From positions 114,753 through 178,752 of the forward strand of contig JABFGH010000009.1 in assembly GCA_013112585.1 (NCBI GenBank): a DNA stretch of 64,000 nt, given 5' to 3'. Within the stretch, counting starts at the first letter, position 1. Each line of letters begins with the position of its first letter. Made by a program: the position numbers and the translations under genes. Positions 8,828-17,417 of this stretch are shown in pieces. This DNA is from Ignavibacteriota bacterium. Lineage in GTDB: Bacteria > Bacteroidota > Ignavibacteria > Ignavibacteriales > Melioribacteraceae. The notes under the pieces were generated by a model that was not told the origin of the DNA, did not search any database, and saw only the letters and a program-made list of their open reading frames with translations.

Positions 8828-9054
8828 ATTCGGTGGTTATTCAGTGGAAATTCTGTGGTTATTCGGTTGTTATTCTATTGTCATTTATAGTCATTTGTGG
8901 TCATTAAATAAGGCGTCATTTGTTGTCATTTATTCTGACTCCTGGATTCTGGATTCTTGATTCTTGATCCTGGATTCTTGATCCTAACTTCTAACTTTTG
9001 CTTCAATGTTATTCGATAGCTATTCGGTGGAAATTCGGTTGTTATTCTGTTGTT
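8828..9054. repeat. 11-bp-period tandem repeats plus minisatellite, left block
   Basis: The gap 8766-9069 contains no gene. Units of the form ATTCGGTGGTT follow at exactly 11-bp spacing at 8828-8882 (five units) and again at 9011-9054 (four units: ATTCGATAGCT, ATTCGGTGGAA, ATTCGGTTGTT, ATTCTGTTGTT). Between them are GTCATTT words and a GGATTCTTGATYCT minisatellite. The part 8872-9043 is duplicated, in the same orientation, on the far side of the neighbouring T9SS gene. Confidence 0.85.
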
Positions 9055-9069
9055 ATTTATGGTAGAGGA

Positions 9070-10044
9070 TTATTTCAATAAAATACTCTTTCGCATATCT
9101 GAAAATACCGGGATGTTATTCTCGTTTTTTATCTCTATCCTAAATAAATATACTCCGCTTGATAACCCTAATGCCTTTGCATCCCAATCCACTTCGTAAT
9201 AACCCGCATGCTGAAACTTATTTACCAACTCGGTTATCTTCTCACCTTTCATATCATAAATTACTATGCGGACTGTTCCGTTTTCTTTTAATCTATAACT
9301 TAATGTTGTTGATGGGTTAAACGGATTTGGATAGTTTGGATAAAGCTTAAAGTCAGAAATAGAAATATTAGGGAAATCCTTTACTGAAGTTATAATATTT
9401 GTTGTGTCGCCATATAGTGTATCATTTATATAACAACCTTTTAAATAGATATCTCCCACTAACTCGCCACCTCCACGTGACCATAATCCGAACCCCTTAG
9501 CCAAAACATCACCATAATTTGCTAGTCCTGAAGTATCACTAGAATCAGTAGCATTGTAATATACATATGCTTTGAAAGTAGTTTGAATCCCAAAAAGTTG
9601 ATCTTCCCAGACTTTTTTAACTCGCGCCATCTCATATCCATAAATTGTAGAGCTATCTTGATGAGTATAAAGAACCCACTGGTCACCGAGGTTTGCATTT
9701 AGTTTATAGATTAACAGATTTTCTGCCCCAACCCCACCTTGCATATAAGGACCAAATACATTGAAATTAGTATCAATTTTATAATATCCGGTGTCGGGAA
9801 AAAGAACCGCCCATTCTATTGGATTTATTCGCCTTGCAAACTGAGTGATATAAATGTTGCCCTCAGCATCAACTGAATCATGAATATTAAAATTCTGAAC
9901 TGTGTCAGGATATTGAAGATCATTCCAAAAATATTCCCACATATCACCTTCTTTATGCGGAAAGAATTCAAGTGGATTTGGAACTTGTGCCTTTAGCAAA
10001 GGCAAGGAAATTAAAAATAACAAATAAATAAGTTTGGAATTCAT
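9070..10044 (-). CDS. secreted protein with T9SS type A sorting domain
   Basis: A 324-residue exported protein of unknown function. Residues 1-19 form a Sec signal peptide (LIYLLFLISLPLLKA). The middle ~200 residues are rich in aromatic and Asp/Thr residues (WEYFWNDLQYPDT, YYKIDTNF, GLWSRGGGELVGD) and look like a beta-rich surface domain; no catalytic motif was recognised. From about residue 235 the C-terminus is a type A type IX secretion sorting domain: NYPNPFNPST, then VRIVIYDMKGEKI, HAGYYEVDWDAK and GLSSGVYLFRIE. Such proteins cross the outer membrane by the Por system and are surface-anchored or released. The gene stands alone and is bracketed by duplicated repeat blocks (8828-9054 and 10157-10416), which suggests it may have moved as a unit. 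Confidence 0.85.
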   Translation of the reverse strand: MNSKLIYLLFLISLPLLKAQVPNPLEFFPHKEGDMWEYFWNDLQYPDTVQNFNIHDSVDAEGNIYITQFARRINPIEWAVLFPDTGYYKIDTNFNVFGPYMQGGVGAENLLIYKLNANLGDQWVLYTHQDSSTIYGYEMARVKKVWEDQLFGIQTTFKAYVYYNATDSSDTSGLANYGDVLAKGFGLWSRGGGELVGDIYLKGCYINDTLYGDTTNIITSVKDFPNISISDFKLYPNYPNPFNPSTTLSYRLKENGTVRIVIYDMKGEKITELVNKFQHAGYYEVDWDAKALGLSSGVYLFRIEIKNENNIPVFSDMRKSILLK

Positions 10045-10156
10045 CTAACAACCCTTCTTATTGTTCATAAGTAAAATATAGCTACAATACTCTTTCATAT
10101 CAGCCCAGGAATATTGTGAGTTAAATTAACAAATTTTCAAAGGTTGTTCAATTGTT

Positions 10157-10416
10157 ATTCAGTATAAATTCGGTTGATATTCGGTTGCTATTCTCCAAAG
10201 GAGTCCTTCGGACAATGGTTATTAGGTTGTTATTCTGTGGAAGTTTGGTAGTTATTCTATTGTCATTTATAGTCATTTGGTGAAACGTCATTTGTTGTCA
10301 TTTATTCTATCTCCTGGATTCTGGATTCTTGATCCTAACTTCTAACTTCTGCTTCACTGTTATTCGATAGCTATTAGGTGGGAATTCAATTGTTATTCAA
10401 TTGTAATTCGGTTGAA
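10157..10416. repeat. 11-bp-period tandem repeats plus minisatellite, right block
   Basis: Three runs of the 11-bp unit lie at 10157-10194, 10221-10264 and 10362-10416, in register within each run. Between the first two runs sits CCAAAGGAGTCCTTCGGACA (10195-10214), a partly palindromic word that interrupts the 11-bp phase. The segment 10254-10405 repeats the left block: the same GTCATTT words, GGATTCTTGATCCTAACTT and ATTCGATAGCT start. No gene lies in 10045-10724. Confidence 0.85.
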
Positions 10417-10493
10417 AATATTGGAATGTAACCATGCAATCATTCAAGCTTCAATCATTCCTTTCTTTTGTCATTAACTGCTTTATATTCTCA

Positions 10494-10528
10494 CTACTAA
10501 CTACTAACTACTAACTACTAACTACTAA
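10494..10528 (+). repeat. CTACTAA heptamer tandem repeat (5 units)
   Basis: Five perfect CTACTAA units head to tail, followed by degenerate CTTCTGTCTTCTGACTTCTG. Period 7 and five units match the CGATTAC array at 963-997, although the unit sequence differs. Confidence 0.8.
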
Positions 10529-10663
10529 CTTCTGTCTTCTGACTTCTGCTTTTCCGTCATTTATAGACGTAAAGATGAACCTCAATCAAATATGCAGTTT
10601 TTAATTTCTTTAAATGTCCACTTTCATCTGATGCATTACACAATTAAATAAATACTAATTCAA

Positions 10664-10695
10664 TTGGCATAATTGTTTAATGTTAATTAGTTTTG
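10664..10695 (+). promoter_or_regulatory. possible Bacteroidota-type promoter for trkA
   Basis: TTG at 10664-10666 and TAGTTTTG at 10688-10695 fit the -33 TTG / -7 TAnnTTTG pattern of Bacteroidota promoters with a 21-base spacer, about 30 bases upstream of the trkA start. The DNA is AT-rich, so a chance match is quite possible. Confidence 0.3.
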
Positions 10696-10724
10696 ATGGT
10701 TAATAAATAATAGGTTTTACTTTA

Positions 10725-12065
10725 ATGAAAATTATTATTGCGGGTGCCGGAGAAGTAGGTTACCATCTTGCAAAACAATTATCGAATGAAGAGCACGATA
10801 TAAGTGTTATAGATATTAACGGCAGTCAGCTTGAGCGCACCGATGCTGTTTCCGATGTGCTTACAATTACCGGTTCATCAACAAATATTGCAACGCTTAA
10901 TTCGGCTAATATTAAAGATACAGATTTAATAGTAGCGGTAACTTCGCTGGAATCCGTAAATATAAATACAGCCATACTCGCAAAAAAGCTGGGCGCTAAA
11001 AGAACAATTGCGCGGGTTTCAAATGCTGAATATACTGAACCTGAAAACAAAGAATTATTTAGGTCGCTTGGTATTGACGAATTAATTTACCCGGAAGAGT
11101 TAGCCGCACTTGAAGTAGAAAAACTGATTGAGCGTGCCGCTGCAACTGATGTGCTTGAGTTCGGCGACGGTAAAATTTCTCTGCTCGGTTTAAAGATCGA
11201 TTCAAACGCGCCGATTGGAAGAAAATCATTAGAGGAAATTTCTTCGATGCACACCGAACATGATTTCAGGATAGTTGCAATTCATAGAGGCATGCGTACA
11301 ATTATTCCATGCGGTAAAGATCTCGTTATGCCCAATGATCAGATATTTGCTATTTCTACTCCAGCCGGTATTGAAGAAATTATTAAACTTGCCGGAAAAG
11401 ATCATTCTAAAATTGAAAATATTATGATTTTAGGCGGGGGGAAAATTGGAAGAAAAACTGCTAAACTTATTGAAGATACCGTCAATGTTAAACTGATTGA
11501 ATCGAATAAAGATAAATCAATTGACCTTGCCGACTATCTGCAAAAAGCATTAATTATACAGGGTGACGGCAGGGATTTAGATTTGCTTGCCCAGGAAGGC
11601 ATTGTGGATATGGATGGATTTATTGCCGTAACTGATGACGCTGAAACAAATATTATCACTTGCCTGATGGCGAAACATCTTGGTGTTAAAAAAACTATCG
11701 CCTTAATTGATAATGTGGATTACATACCACTCACTCAAACTATCGGGCTGGATTCTTTAATCAACAATAAACTAATAGCCGCAAATAATATCAGCCGCTT
11801 TATTAAAAAAGCTAACATTGTTTCGCTGGTTACTCTTCAGGGCATTGATGCTGTTGTTCTTGAATACGAAGCAAACCCAAAATCCCCTGTTACGAAAAAG
11901 CCTGTTAAGGATATTAAATTTCCGGAGAACGCAATTATTGGCGGATTAATAAGAAACGGTGAGGGATATATTACCGTTGGCGATACACAAATAATGGAAA
12001 ATGACAAAGTTGTTGTTTTCGCATTGCCTGCATCAATTTCCAAAGTAGAAAAGTTATTTCAATAA
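10725..12065 (+). CDS. trkA: Trk potassium uptake regulator TrkA
   Basis: Peripheral membrane NAD-binding subunit that gates TrkH-type potassium channels. The 446 residues show the duplicated RCK architecture: Trk_N with IIIAGAGEVGYHLA (about 1-120), a TrkA_C domain (about 140-225), a second Trk_N with IMILGGGKIGRKTA (about 230-350) and a second TrkA_C at the end. Both glycine-rich dinucleotide loops and the acidic residues closing strand beta-2 (VIDIN, LIESN) are intact. The stop overlaps the trkH start by one base (TAATG), indicating translational coupling. No SD sequence is evident before the ATG. Confidence 0.96.
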   Translation: MKIIIAGAGEVGYHLAKQLSNEEHDISVIDINGSQLERTDAVSDVLTITGSSTNIATLNSANIKDTDLIVAVTSLESVNINTAILAKKLGAKRTIARVSNAEYTEPENKELFRSLGIDELIYPEELAALEVEKLIERAAATDVLEFGDGKISLLGLKIDSNAPIGRKSLEEISSMHTEHDFRIVAIHRGMRTIIPCGKDLVMPNDQIFAISTPAGIEEIIKLAGKDHSKIENIMILGGGKIGRKTAKLIEDTVNVKLIESNKDKSIDLADYLQKALIIQGDGRDLDLLAQEGIVDMDGFIAVTDDAETNIITCLMAKHLGVKKTIALIDNVDYIPLTQTIGLDSLINNKLIAANNISRFIKKANIVSLVTLQGIDAVVLEYEANPKSPVTKKPVKDIKFPENAIIGGLIRNGEGYITVGDTQIMENDKVVVFALPASISKVEKLFQ

Positions 12066-13513
12066 TGCTGAACTTAAAAATCATCTTCCATTTTGTAGCA
12101 TTCCTATTAATTCTGGAAGGCTTATTTATGCTTTTGGGAATTCCTTTTTCACTCTACTATGGCGATAACGATATTTATGTTTTACTCTTCACAGGAATAG
12201 GTACTTCGCTGGCAGGTTTACTGCTTTGGCTTTTAACCAACGAACATGAAAAAGAATTACGTAAACGCGAAGGCTATGTTGTGGTTTCAATCGGCTGGGT
12301 CGTTATGTCATTGTTCGGCGCATTGCCGTTTGTTATTCATGGTTCGATACCAAATTTTTCAGATGCATTTTTCGAAACTATTTCCGGATTTACAACAACC
12401 GGTGCATCAATATTAAACGATATTGAAGCAATGCCGCATGGGCTGCTTTTTTGGCGGAGTATAACTCAGTGGCTTGGCGGTATGGGAATCATAGTTCTTT
12501 CACTTGCTATTATGCCTATACTTGGTATTGGCGGCATGCAGCTTTTTGTTGCCGAAGTGCCCGGTCCTACTAAAGATAAAATTCACCCGCGAATTAAGGA
12601 GACTGCAAAAAGATTATGGGGCATTTATCTACTGCTTACCGTTGTTGAAATAACACTTTTGTACTTTGGCGGAATGAATTTATTTGATGCAATTAACCAT
12701 GGTTTTACAACTATGGCAACCGGTGGTTTTTCAACCAAGCAGGCAAGTATTGCCGCTTATGATTCTCCCTTTATTCATTATGTAATAATTGTTTTTATGT
12801 TTCTTGCAGGTACAAATTTTACAATACATTATCACCTTCTGCACGGCAGGTTTAAGGTTCTCAAAAATAATGATGAGTTTAAGTTTTATTTGAGATTGAT
12901 ACTATCGGTTGCATTAATTGTTACTGCGGCTCTGCTTGTAACCAATTTTACTAATCCCGAATTATCTTTCCGCGATTCCCTTTTTCAAACAGTATCTATA
13001 ATTACAACAACCGGATTTGTAACTGCCGATTATGAAGCATGGGGATCATTCTTTCAGATATTATTTTTTATACTGCTCTTCACCGGCGGCTGTGCAGGTT
13101 CAACCGGCGGGGGAGTAAAAATTGTTCGTCACGTTTTACTTATCAAAAATAGTTTTCTTGAATTAAGAAGATTGATTCATCCGCGTGCAATTATTCCGGT
13201 ACGCTTTAACGGCAATACCGTTCCCAACGAAATAATATCCAACGTGCTCGCATTTTTTCTTTTTTATATCGCAATTTTTGTTTTCGGTACAATCATAATG
13301 TCTATTATGGGGCTGGACTTTCTTTCCGCAATGGGAGCAGTTGCAACTTCGCTTGGTAATGTTGGTCCCGCAATTGGTTCCGTTGGTCCAAGTTACAATT
13401 TTGCTCATATCCCGGAACTCGGCAAATGGTTTTTATCATTACTAATGCTTATGGGCAGGCTTGAATTATTTACAGTGCTGATTATTTTTTCACCTTATTT
13501 TTGGAAGAGTTAA
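12065..13513 (+). CDS. trkH: Trk potassium uptake transmembrane subunit TrkH
   Basis: A 482-residue inner-membrane potassium translocation subunit. Four pseudo-repeated selectivity-loop regions are visible, each with a T-T-G-F/A core: SGFTTTGASI, MATGGFST, TTTGFVTADY and ATSLGNVGPAIG. FAGGxxGSTGGGVK is represented by TGGCAGSTGGGVKIVRH. About ten membrane helices are present. It is coupled to trkA by a 1-base overlap and forms the K+ uptake system together with it. Confidence 0.96.
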   Translation: MLNLKIIFHFVAFLLILEGLFMLLGIPFSLYYGDNDIYVLLFTGIGTSLAGLLLWLLTNEHEKELRKREGYVVVSIGWVVMSLFGALPFVIHGSIPNFSDAFFETISGFTTTGASILNDIEAMPHGLLFWRSITQWLGGMGIIVLSLAIMPILGIGGMQLFVAEVPGPTKDKIHPRIKETAKRLWGIYLLLTVVEITLLYFGGMNLFDAINHGFTTMATGGFSTKQASIAAYDSPFIHYVIIVFMFLAGTNFTIHYHLLHGRFKVLKNNDEFKFYLRLILSVALIVTAALLVTNFTNPELSFRDSLFQTVSIITTTGFVTADYEAWGSFFQILFFILLFTGGCAGSTGGGVKIVRHVLLIKNSFLELRRLIHPRAIIPVRFNGNTVPNEIISNVLAFFLFYIAIFVFGTIIMSIMGLDFLSAMGAVATSLGNVGPAIGSVGPSYNFAHIPELGKWFLSLLMLMGRLELFTVLIIFSPYFWKS

Positions 13514-13571
13514 AGTTTTTTAGTTTTATTAGTTATTCAAAAAAAATAGTTTATAACTGAGCAGAAAATTA

Positions 13572-14369
13572 ATGAAAATAAAATATGCTTTATTATTTGT
13601 AATTATTGTTCTATTAGCCGGAGCATTAAATGCCCAGCAAGTTTACTTTTGCGAAAGCGTTGACGATAACGGTGAACCTGTAAACGCAAAGCCCCAATGG
13701 AAATTAGATGATGGCGAGGTAGAGGTTCAGATTTTATTTGATAACGGACAGGAGATAATAACCGGATCATTGTGGTATCTGTTTGTTGATAAAAAATATG
13801 AACACACATTTGAACCTTTTGACAGCAAAACAATCAGAATTGATGATGATAAAACCTGGCTGACTTACGAATATACATTTGAAGAAGAAGGTGAGTATGA
13901 TATATACTTTATGGACCTTAACCGAAATAAATTAGCCTCAAAAAAAATTAAAATACTAAAAGAAAGCACAGTTATACGTAAGCCGACGCCTACATCTCAG
14001 CAAAGGTCTTTCAGCAGTAATTATTATTCGGGTATAAAACTTACTTATGCCGAAAGAGTAATTTCCGATAAGCCTGTAAATGAACGTGATTATACTTCGC
14101 TTAGCAAATTTAACGGTGAAATTTATACATACTTAAAGCATTACAAACCATTAAATACCGATACCGTTTATGTAGAGGTTTGGTTCAAGGAGCCTAACTG
14201 GGATGAATTTTCGGAGTTTATTGAATCAAAAAAATATAGAATAAACCAATACTGGTACGATACTTTTTTTAGATATAAGTTTGATAAAGTAGGTGTTTAT
14301 AAATTTATGATTTACGATAAAAATTACAATCTGATAATTTCCACCCGCCCGGTTAGGGTTTATGAATAA
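13572..14369 (+). CDS. secreted protein with two related beta-rich units, unknown function
   Basis: A 265-residue protein with a clear Sec signal peptide (IKYALLFVIIVLLAGALNAQ, residues 3-22). Two halves look related. About 45-130 has VEVQILFDNG then KTWLTYEYTFEEEGEYDIYFMD; about 160-265 has VYVEVWFKEP then WYDTFFRYKFDKVGVYKFMIYD. In each, an aromatic-rich strand pair is followed by G-x-Y-x-F/I-x-h and a closing K/R-rich strand, suggesting tandem beta-sandwich domains. Residues 131-158 form a Ser/Thr/Pro linker. No catalytic residues or sorting domain were seen, so it is probably periplasmic. It lies between trkH and rfbA without an obvious operon partner. I do not recognise the family. Confidence 0.8.
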   Translation: MKIKYALLFVIIVLLAGALNAQQVYFCESVDDNGEPVNAKPQWKLDDGEVEVQILFDNGQEIITGSLWYLFVDKKYEHTFEPFDSKTIRIDDDKTWLTYEYTFEEEGEYDIYFMDLNRNKLASKKIKILKESTVIRKPTPTSQQRSFSSNYYSGIKLTYAERVISDKPVNERDYTSLSKFNGEIYTYLKHYKPLNTDTVYVEVWFKEPNWDEFSEFIESKKYRINQYWYDTFFRYKFDKVGVYKFMIYDKNYNLIISTRPVRVYE

Positions 14370-14409
14370 ATTGAATAACAATTTTTAGAAAAATAAAATT
14401 GAGTAAAAA

Positions 14410-15273
14410 ATGAAAGGTATAATTCTCGCCGGCGGATCAGGAACCCGGCTTTATCCAATAACAAAAGTTTACAGTAAACAACTTGCAACAATTTATGATA
14501 AGCCATTAATCTATTATCCCTTATCCATTTTAATGCTGGGCGGTATAAAAGAGATACTAATAATTTCCAACGATGAAACAATTCCGCTCTACCAAAAACT
14601 TTTCGGGAACGGTAATCATTTAGGTTTGCAAATCAGCTATGCCGTGCAGGATGCACCAAACGGAATTGCTGAATCCTTTTTGATTGGCGAGGCTTTTATA
14701 GGGGATGACAGCGTAACATTAATACTCGGCGATAATATATTTTACGGAAAATTAAATTACCTATACAACGCACTTGAAGAACAAAATTCCGGTGCAACAA
14801 TTTTTGCTTATCGTGTTAAAGACCCCGAAAGATACGGGATAGTGCAATTTGACAAAGAGGGGAACGCTCTTTCAATTGAAGAAAAACCTAAGCAGCCCAA
14901 ATCGAATTTTGCGGTACCCGGTTTGTATATCTATGATAATCAAGTAATTGAAATTACTAAAAACTTAAAACCCTCCGCCAGGGGTGAACTTGAAATTACT
15001 GATGTAAACAAAGTTTATTTGAGTAATAAAAAGTTAAAAGTGCAGATGATTGGACGCGGAGTTGCATGGTTAGATACCGGAACACCTGAAGCTTTATTGC
15101 AGGCATCAAACTTTTTTGGCGTAATTGAAGATAGGCAGGGATTAAAAGTTGCCTGTCTTGAAGAAATTGCATTCAAAAAAGGATTCATTAATAGAACTGA
15201 ACTTGAGAATTTAATTGACGAAATTCCTAATTCAATTTATAAATCTTATCTTATAAAAGTTTTAGAAGAATAA
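14410..15273 (+). CDS. rfbA: glucose-1-phosphate thymidylyltransferase
   Basis: Forms dTDP-glucose from dTTP and glucose 1-phosphate, the entry to dTDP-rhamnose and other deoxysugars of surface polysaccharide. The 287-residue length is typical. KGIILAGGSGTRLYP (2-16) is the nucleotide-binding signature. YSKQLATIYDKPLIYYPL, VQDAPNGIAESFLIG, LILGDNIFYG, YGIVQFD and the EEKPKQPKSNFAVPGLY segment follow in RmlA order. The rest of the rfb/rml pathway (rfbB, rfbC, rfbD) is not adjacent, so this is an isolated copy; a more distant rml cluster is expected. Assignment to the RmlA short form is confident. Confidence 0.94.
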   Translation: MKGIILAGGSGTRLYPITKVYSKQLATIYDKPLIYYPLSILMLGGIKEILIISNDETIPLYQKLFGNGNHLGLQISYAVQDAPNGIAESFLIGEAFIGDDSVTLILGDNIFYGKLNYLYNALEEQNSGATIFAYRVKDPERYGIVQFDKEGNALSIEEKPKQPKSNFAVPGLYIYDNQVIEITKNLKPSARGELEITDVNKVYLSNKKLKVQMIGRGVAWLDTGTPEALLQASNFFGVIEDRQGLKVACLEEIAFKKGFINRTELENLIDEIPNSIYKSYLIKVLEE

Positions 15274-15357
15274 TTTAATAAGAACAAAAAGCAGCTTTGA
15301 TTAACAACATAATTTTATAAAAAAATAGTTTTATTTTGTAAAATTCTTTTCCTACTG

Positions 15358-15390
15358 TTGACAAATTTTCCCTAATTATTTTTTTATACC
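15358..15390 (+). promoter_or_regulatory. possible promoter of the coiled-coil gene
   Basis: TTGACA at 15358-15363 is a perfect -35 box, but the best -10 (TATACC, 15385-15390) lies 21 bases away, longer than the usual 17. It sits about 65 bases before the next gene in an otherwise featureless AT-rich gap (15274-15453). Confidence 0.3.
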
Positions 15391-15453
15391 ATTAAAAATC
15401 GTTTCAGGCTTGAAAATTGATGTATTTAAGCTAAAAAACAGGAGTTATTAGTA

Positions 15454-17382
15454 ATGGGTATATTTACTAAAGAAAACAAAGACAACAACAAACTTATAGA
15501 AGAAAACGAAGCATTAAAGAATAAGCTGCATGCAATAGTTGATAAGCAAGAAGATTTGGCTGAATTAAATAAAAAATTAGCCGAAACACGCCGGGAGTTT
15601 TACGAACTTAGTAACGATAAATCCCAATTAGAGGAAAGTGTAAAAGAACTTGAAAAACTTAAAGCCACAAAAGCTGATAAATTATTAGAATTGAATGCAA
15701 AAATTTATCAGAAAGAAGGTGAGCCGGATTCAGAAAATAATGCAGATGAAAATGAAAAAATTACTGTTGATGAAGCAAAATTAAAAATTATTGAAAATGA
15801 AATTCAGCAGAAATCTGAAGAATTAGCAAAAATTGAAGAGCAGATAGCGGCAATAACAGAAAAGTATCAATCAGTTGAAAAAAAGATTGTAGAGACTGAT
15901 AAAAATTTGCAGACGATTACCGAGCAAGAGGAAATTCTTTTAGAAAGCATAAAGGAAAATGAAAATAGGTTAAATGAAGTTGAGGACCTAAACAAGCAGA
16001 AAGAGCAAATTTTAATTGACTTAGAAGATAAAATAAGTGCTGCCTCTGAAAATCTATTGAATATTGAAAATCAGGAAAATGAGTTAATTGAAAAAGTAAA
16101 AGAAAATGAAGGGAAAGTTAGAGATTTAGATTCTCAGATTGAATTAAGAAGTAAAGAATTACAGACAATTGAAGAAAACATTGAGCAAACGGAAAAAACT
16201 ACATCCGAATTGGAATATTTAGAATCGGAAAAAATTACCGAATCAAAAGTTGATGCTGGTAATCTAAAAATTGAAGAAAACCGTTTAGCAAAAACATTAA
16301 GTGTATTGAATGAAAAAATATCATTAAATGAAGAAATTAAAGCCAGTTTGGAAGAAAACTTGTCAATTTTGACTTCGCAGCTTGCTGAAAAAGATAAGCA
16401 GTTTGTAAAATACACAAATAGAATTGATGAACTTGCCGATAAAATGAGGGAGTACCAGCTTGAAAATGATAAGGTGGTTAATGAATTGAATGTAGGCAGA
16501 ACTAAACTTGAAGATGTGAATGCTGAAATTTTGAAAATTGAGGAGAACAAAACAAAAACTCAAAACGAAATTGCTGAACTGGAAACTTTTAAGCTGAACT
16601 TTAAGCGCGAACTTGAAGAGAGAAATGATGAAGTGAAAGAACTCGAAAGGCGAAAAGATAGTTTGGATAATGACATTGCATCTTTCGAGATGAAAAAACA
16701 GCAATTGGAAAATGATGTTAAAACTTTAGAAGCGAGAATGACTGGAACATTAAATGAATTTTTAACAGAGATTGAAAATTCAAAAAAAGAAATTAATATT
16801 TTGAAAGATCAAATTGATAACTCTGATAAAGTTTTAAGTGATGTTAAAAACCAAATTGCTGAAATTGAAACTCAAAAAAATGATGCTGAATCAGAAATGG
16901 AAAGCAGCCTAACTTCACTTAAAGAACTTGAGGAACAAAAAGCTGAGCTTGAAAAAGTAAATCAGGAACTGATTGAAAAGCAGGAAAATATTGAATTGAA
17001 TATTGAAGTGCTTAAGGAAAGTGAAATTGAAAAGAATGAAGCTCTTAAAAATCTGATGGAAGAAGTTGAGTTTACCGAAAAAAATAAATCATTAATATTA
17101 GAAGATATAAATGAATTTTTAACACAGCTAAATGATAAGATTATTGAAACAGGAAATGACGGTGAAACATTTAAAGATGATATTGATAAATTTGAAGAAG
17201 AACTAAAATCAGTTTCAAACCAGTTGAATGATATTTCTGAATTTGTAGTTAATTCTAAAAATTTAACTGAGAACCTGCAGACTAAAAAATCAAATCTTAG
17301 CGGAAAAGCATCTGAACTCCTAAATTTATCCGATCAGCTTAAAGCTAAACTTGATGAAATAACAGCAGGCAAAAAAGATTAA
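15454..17382 (+). CDS. long coiled-coil protein, unknown function
   Basis: A 642-residue, highly charged protein (Glu, Lys, Leu, Ile, Asn and Gln dominate) that reads as near-continuous coiled coil from about residue 15 to 635. Short breaks occur near residue 90 (GEPDSENNADENEK) and around 600. Heptads such as LEEQKAELEKVNQELIEKQENI and LNEKISLNEEIKASLEENL are regular. No ATPase head of the SMC type, no signal peptide and no membrane segment are present. A structural or filament-forming (bactofilin- or crescentin-like) role, or a cell-division scaffold, is possible but not shown. An AGGAG ribosome-binding site precedes the ATG. The next gene is 35 bp downstream. Confidence 0.85.
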   Translation: MGIFTKENKDNNKLIEENEALKNKLHAIVDKQEDLAELNKKLAETRREFYELSNDKSQLEESVKELEKLKATKADKLLELNAKIYQKEGEPDSENNADENEKITVDEAKLKIIENEIQQKSEELAKIEEQIAAITEKYQSVEKKIVETDKNLQTITEQEEILLESIKENENRLNEVEDLNKQKEQILIDLEDKISAASENLLNIENQENELIEKVKENEGKVRDLDSQIELRSKELQTIEENIEQTEKTTSELEYLESEKITESKVDAGNLKIEENRLAKTLSVLNEKISLNEEIKASLEENLSILTSQLAEKDKQFVKYTNRIDELADKMREYQLENDKVVNELNVGRTKLEDVNAEILKIEENKTKTQNEIAELETFKLNFKRELEERNDEVKELERRKDSLDNDIASFEMKKQQLENDVKTLEARMTGTLNEFLTEIENSKKEINILKDQIDNSDKVLSDVKNQIAEIETQKNDAESEMESSLTSLKELEEQKAELEKVNQELIEKQENIELNIEVLKESEIEKNEALKNLMEEVEFTEKNKSLILEDINEFLTQLNDKIIETGNDGETFKDDIDKFEEELKSVSNQLNDISEFVVNSKNLTENLQTKKSNLSGKASELLNLSDQLKAKLDEITAGKKD

Positions 17383-17417
17383 AATAAAATTTTCTAAAGC
17401 CAAGAAAGAAGGAGTGT

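Noticed and set aside
963..10528. Tandem repeats considered as CRISPR arrays.
   Set aside because: Units are 7-11 bp without unique spacers, and no cas gene is in the window.
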